NCBI GenBank assembly: GCA_052389555.1
Contig: JBQTHV010000191.1
Span: 1-7,115, forward strand
Direction of reading: 5' to 3'
Length of the DNA: 7,115 nt
Source of the DNA: JABFSM01 sp052389555
GTDB lineage: Bacteria; Gemmatimonadota; Gemmatimonadetes; Gemmatimonadales; GWC2-71-9
A program made the translations under genes and the position numbers. Below, one piece after another: positions 4,865 through 7,115 of the stretch (positions are counted from its first letter, which is position 1; each line of letters opens with the position of its first letter). Below the pieces are notes generated by a model. That model searched no databases and was not told the origin of the DNA. It saw nothing but the letters and a program-made list of their open reading frames with translations.

Positions 4865-7115
4865 ATGACGGCAAAGAATCTCGCCGATACCTACCAGCCC
4901 GAGGTCGTCGAGCCCAAGTGGCAGGCGCGCTGGGCCGAGCGGCGTACCAACGAGCCCGATCTCGACGGCGCCACGCGCCCGTTCTACAACCTCATGATGT
5001 TCCCCTACCCTTCCGCGGAAGGGCTCCACGTGGGGAATTTCTTCGCGTTCACCGGCGCCGACGTGTACGGGCGGTACCAGCGGCTCCGCGGGCATCAGGT
5101 CTTCGAGCCGATCGGCTTCGACGCGTTCGGGATCCACAGCGAGAACTTCGCCATCAAGACCGGGACCCATCCGGCCCGCCTGATCCCGAGCAACATTGCG
5201 AACTTCCGGCGCCAGCTCACCCGCCTGGGCGGCATGTTCGACTGGCGTCACGAGCTCTCGACCACCGATCCGGCGTACTACCAGTGGACCCAGTGGCTCT
5301 TCCTCCAGCTCTACCGGGCCGGTAAGGCGTATCGCAAGAAGGCCGCGGTCAACTGGTGTCCCAACGACAAGACCGTGCTGGCCAATGAGCAGGTGATCAA
5401 CGGCGAATGCGAGCGCTGCGGCTCGCCGGTGGAGCAGCGCTACCTCGAGCAGTGGTTCTTCCGGATTACCGATTACGCCGAGCCGCTGCTGGCCAATCTC
5501 GACGATCCGGCCAAAATGGACTGGTCCGCCTCGACCAGCACCGCCCAGCGAAACTGGATCGGCCGGAGCGAGGGGGCCGAGATCGAGTTCGCGTGCCCCG
5601 CAGGGCCGATCCGGGTGTTCACCACCCGGCCTGACACGCTGTTCGGGGCAACGTTCATGGTGCTGGCACCCGAGCATCCCATGGTCGATGCGCTCACCAC
5701 GAGCGAGGCCCGCGCCGGGGTCGAGGCGTATCGTCGCACCGCGGCCGCCAAGGACATCGTGTCGCGAAAGATCGGCGAGAAGGACAAGACCGGCATCCCC
5801 ATCGGGGCGACGGCGATCAACCCCGCGACCGGTCAGCCGATCCCGATCTGGATCGCGGACTACGTGCTCATGGAGTACGGCACCGGGGCGATCATGGCCG
5901 TGCCGGCCCACGACGAGCGCGACTTCGCCTTCGCGACCCGATATGCGCTGACCATTGTCCGCGTGTTAGCAGGCCCGGGAGAAGACGGGACCACTCCGGT
6001 GACCAAAGCGGTGACCGACGGCGCTGAGCTCAGGATGGTCAACTCGGGCCCCTTCTCCGACCTCCCCGCCGCCGAAGGATTCCGCCGGATCGTGGACTGG
6101 CTAGAGGCGCAAGGCACGGGCAAGGGAACGGTCCGGTACCGGCTGCACGACTGGTGCATCTCCCGCCAGCGGTACTGGGGTCCGCCGATCCCGATCATTT
6201 ACTGCGAACGCTGCGGGCCGGTCCCGGTTCCCGAACGCGACCTGCCGGTCATTCTCCCGGAGATTCCGGACTTCGTGCCCGACGATTCGGGTATCCCGCC
6301 GCTCGCCCGCCATCGCGAGTGGTACGAGGTCCCCTGTCCGGCCTGCGGCGCGCCGGCGCATCGGGAAACCGACGTCTCCGACACGTTCCTCGACTCGGCC
6401 TGGTACTTCCTGCGCTACCTCGCCACCGAGGTGGAGGATCAGCCGTTCCATGCCGAGCGGATGCGGCGGTGGCTGCCGGTTTCGATGTACATCGGCGGCA
6501 ACGAGCACGCGGTGCTCCACCTGCTCTATGCGCGGTTCATCACCATGGTGCTGCACGACCAGGGTTTTCTCCCTTTCGAGGAGCCCTTCCGGCGGTTCCG
6601 CGCCCATGGCACCATCGTGAAGGATGGCGCCAAGATGTCGAAGTCGCGGGGGAACGTGGTAATTCCGGATCAGTACATCGCGCGCTGGGGCGCCGACTCG
6701 TTCCGGATGTACCTCATGTTCCTCGGTCCTTACGAGGAAGGGGGCGATTTCCGCGACGAGGGGCTCTCAGGCCCGCGCCGGTTCCTCGACAAGGTCTGGG
6801 AGCTGGTGCGGCAGACCGAGCAGCGCACCCTGGTGGGCCAGGAGGTCCTGCAGGCCACGGTGGTCAAGGGGCACCAGACGATCAAGCGGGTGACCGCCGG
6901 CCTCGAGAATCTCTCCTACAACACGGCGATCGCCGCGCTGATGGAGCTCCTCAACGCGCTCCGCGCGGTGAACTGCGCCGAGCGGCGGATCGTAAAGGAC
7001 CTGGTGATCATGCTGGCGCCGTTCGCGCCGCATTTTGCGGAAGAATGCTGGGAGCGGCTCGGAGGCACGACCTCGGTGTTCGATGCGCCATGGCCCACCT
7101 GGGACGAGTCGTTCG
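4865..7115 (+). CDS. leuS: Leucyl-tRNA synthetase, 3'-truncated by window edge
   Basis: The enzyme charges tRNA-Leu with leucine in the cytoplasm. Frame 2 stays open from the ATG at 4865 to the window end (750 codons plus one base); bacterial LeuRS is usually somewhat over 800 residues, so the C-terminal tRNA-binding part is missing. The start is fixed by the in-frame TAA at 4853-4855. The class I catalytic core has MFPYPSAEGLHVGN (45-58), in which the HxGH motif reads HVGN, then FDAFGIHSENFA (85-96). The CP1 editing domain has TTRPDTLFG (253-261, including the conserved threonine T258) and MAVPAHDERD with D350, the usual editing aspartate. Cysteine pairs (C447/C450 and C491/C494) fit the zinc-knuckle insert. 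MYIGGNEHAVLHLLYARF (541-558) and KMSKS (590-594, nt 6632-6646) complete the active site, and the anticodon-binding helical domain follows from about 640. Editing residues look intact, so it should proofread. The gene is divergent from the receptor gene. Confidence 0.97.
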   Translation, partial: MTAKNLADTYQPEVVEPKWQARWAERRTNEPDLDGATRPFYNLMMFPYPSAEGLHVGNFFAFTGADVYGRYQRLRGHQVFEPIGFDAFGIHSENFAIKTGTHPARLIPSNIANFRRQLTRLGGMFDWRHELSTTDPAYYQWTQWLFLQLYRAGKAYRKKAAVNWCPNDKTVLANEQVINGECERCGSPVEQRYLEQWFFRITDYAEPLLANLDDPAKMDWSASTSTAQRNWIGRSEGAEIEFACPAGPIRVFTTRPDTLFGATFMVLAPEHPMVDALTTSEARAGVEAYRRTAAAKDIVSRKIGEKDKTGIPIGATAINPATGQPIPIWIADYVLMEYGTGAIMAVPAHDERDFAFATRYALTIVRVLAGPGEDGTTPVTKAVTDGAELRMVNSGPFSDLPAAEGFRRIVDWLEAQGTGKGTVRYRLHDWCISRQRYWGPPIPIIYCERCGPVPVPERDLPVILPEIPDFVPDDSGIPPLARHREWYEVPCPACGAPAHRETDVSDTFLDSAWYFLRYLATEVEDQPFHAERMRRWLPVSMYIGGNEHAVLHLLYARFITMVLHDQGFLPFEEPFRRFRAHGTIVKDGAKMSKSRGNVVIPDQYIARWGADSFRMYLMFLGPYEEGGDFRDEGLSGPRRFLDKVWELVRQTEQRTLVGQEVLQATVVKGHQTIKRVTAGLENLSYNTAIAALMELLNALRAVNCAERRIVKDLVIMLAPFAPHFAEECWERLGGTTSVFDAPWPTWDESF

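Noticed and set aside
3609..4868. Open frame of 419 codons on the plus strand opposite the receptor gene
   Set aside because: It is a codon-bias shadow of a GC-rich, Ala-rich gene. The product is a low-complexity Arg/Gly/His mix with no domain, and the opposite strand has clear TM, HAMP and MCP motifs.
3922..5325. Open frame of 467 codons on the plus strand spanning the receptor gene and the start of leuS
   Set aside because: It overlaps two well-supported genes in the wrong frame, crosses the promoter gap and has Ser/Arg/Ala-rich composition with no family pattern.
4679..5911. Open frame of 410 codons on the minus strand opposite leuS, running into the receptor gene
   Set aside because: It is antisense to conserved LeuRS motifs, and its product is compositionally biased. 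Near its end it passes through receptor DNA in another frame.

Overview
The window is a densely coding stretch of a GC-rich bacterial chromosome, about two-thirds G+C by eye. It holds five genes and no gap longer than 26 bp. No transposase, integrase, tRNA, rRNA, CRISPR array or phage gene is visible. The deviant leucyl-tRNA synthetase signature (HVGN instead of HxGH, GGNEH instead of GGIEH), the Leu-TTA/CTA-poor codon use and the lack of Shine-Dalgarno sequences suggest an environmental lineage away from the well-studied Proteobacteria. Gemmatimonadota or a relative is my guess, at low confidence.

Positions 1-3586 (+) form a tight three-gene operon whose start lies outside the window. It contains the C-terminal part of a gluconate-2-dehydrogenase-subunit-3-like small protein, a GMC-family FAD oxidoreductase, and an acetolactate-synthase-like thiamine diphosphate (ThDP) enzyme. 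Each junction is an ATGA stop/start overlap, so translation is probably coupled. The likely theme is oxidation of an alcohol to a carbonyl compound by the flavoprotein and its small partner, plus ThDP chemistry (decarboxylation or carboligation) on a 2-oxo acid or aldehyde. The substrate cannot be read from the sequence.

Positions 3549-4838 (-) encode a membrane-anchored chemoreceptor-like protein: a bare transmembrane hairpin, a HAMP domain, and an MCP signalling domain with two consensus methylation sites. Its hairpin tip is altered and carries a Gly/Ser-rich insertion. Its 3' end overlaps the 3' end of the ThDP enzyme gene by 38 bp, tail to tail.

Positions 4865-7115 (+) encode leucyl-tRNA synthetase, cut by the window edge after 750 residues. 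It is read divergently from the receptor gene across only 26 bp. That gap contains one AT-rich island with -10-like hexamers on both strands and no Shine-Dalgarno sequence for either gene. It therefore looks like a compact bidirectional promoter giving leaderless or nearly leaderless mRNAs.

I see no clearly new defence or mobile system. The points most worth a second look are the GMC/ThDP operon, the altered MCP tip, the HVGN-type LeuRS, the divergent leaderless promoter and a heptanucleotide tandem repeat inside the ThDP enzyme gene.
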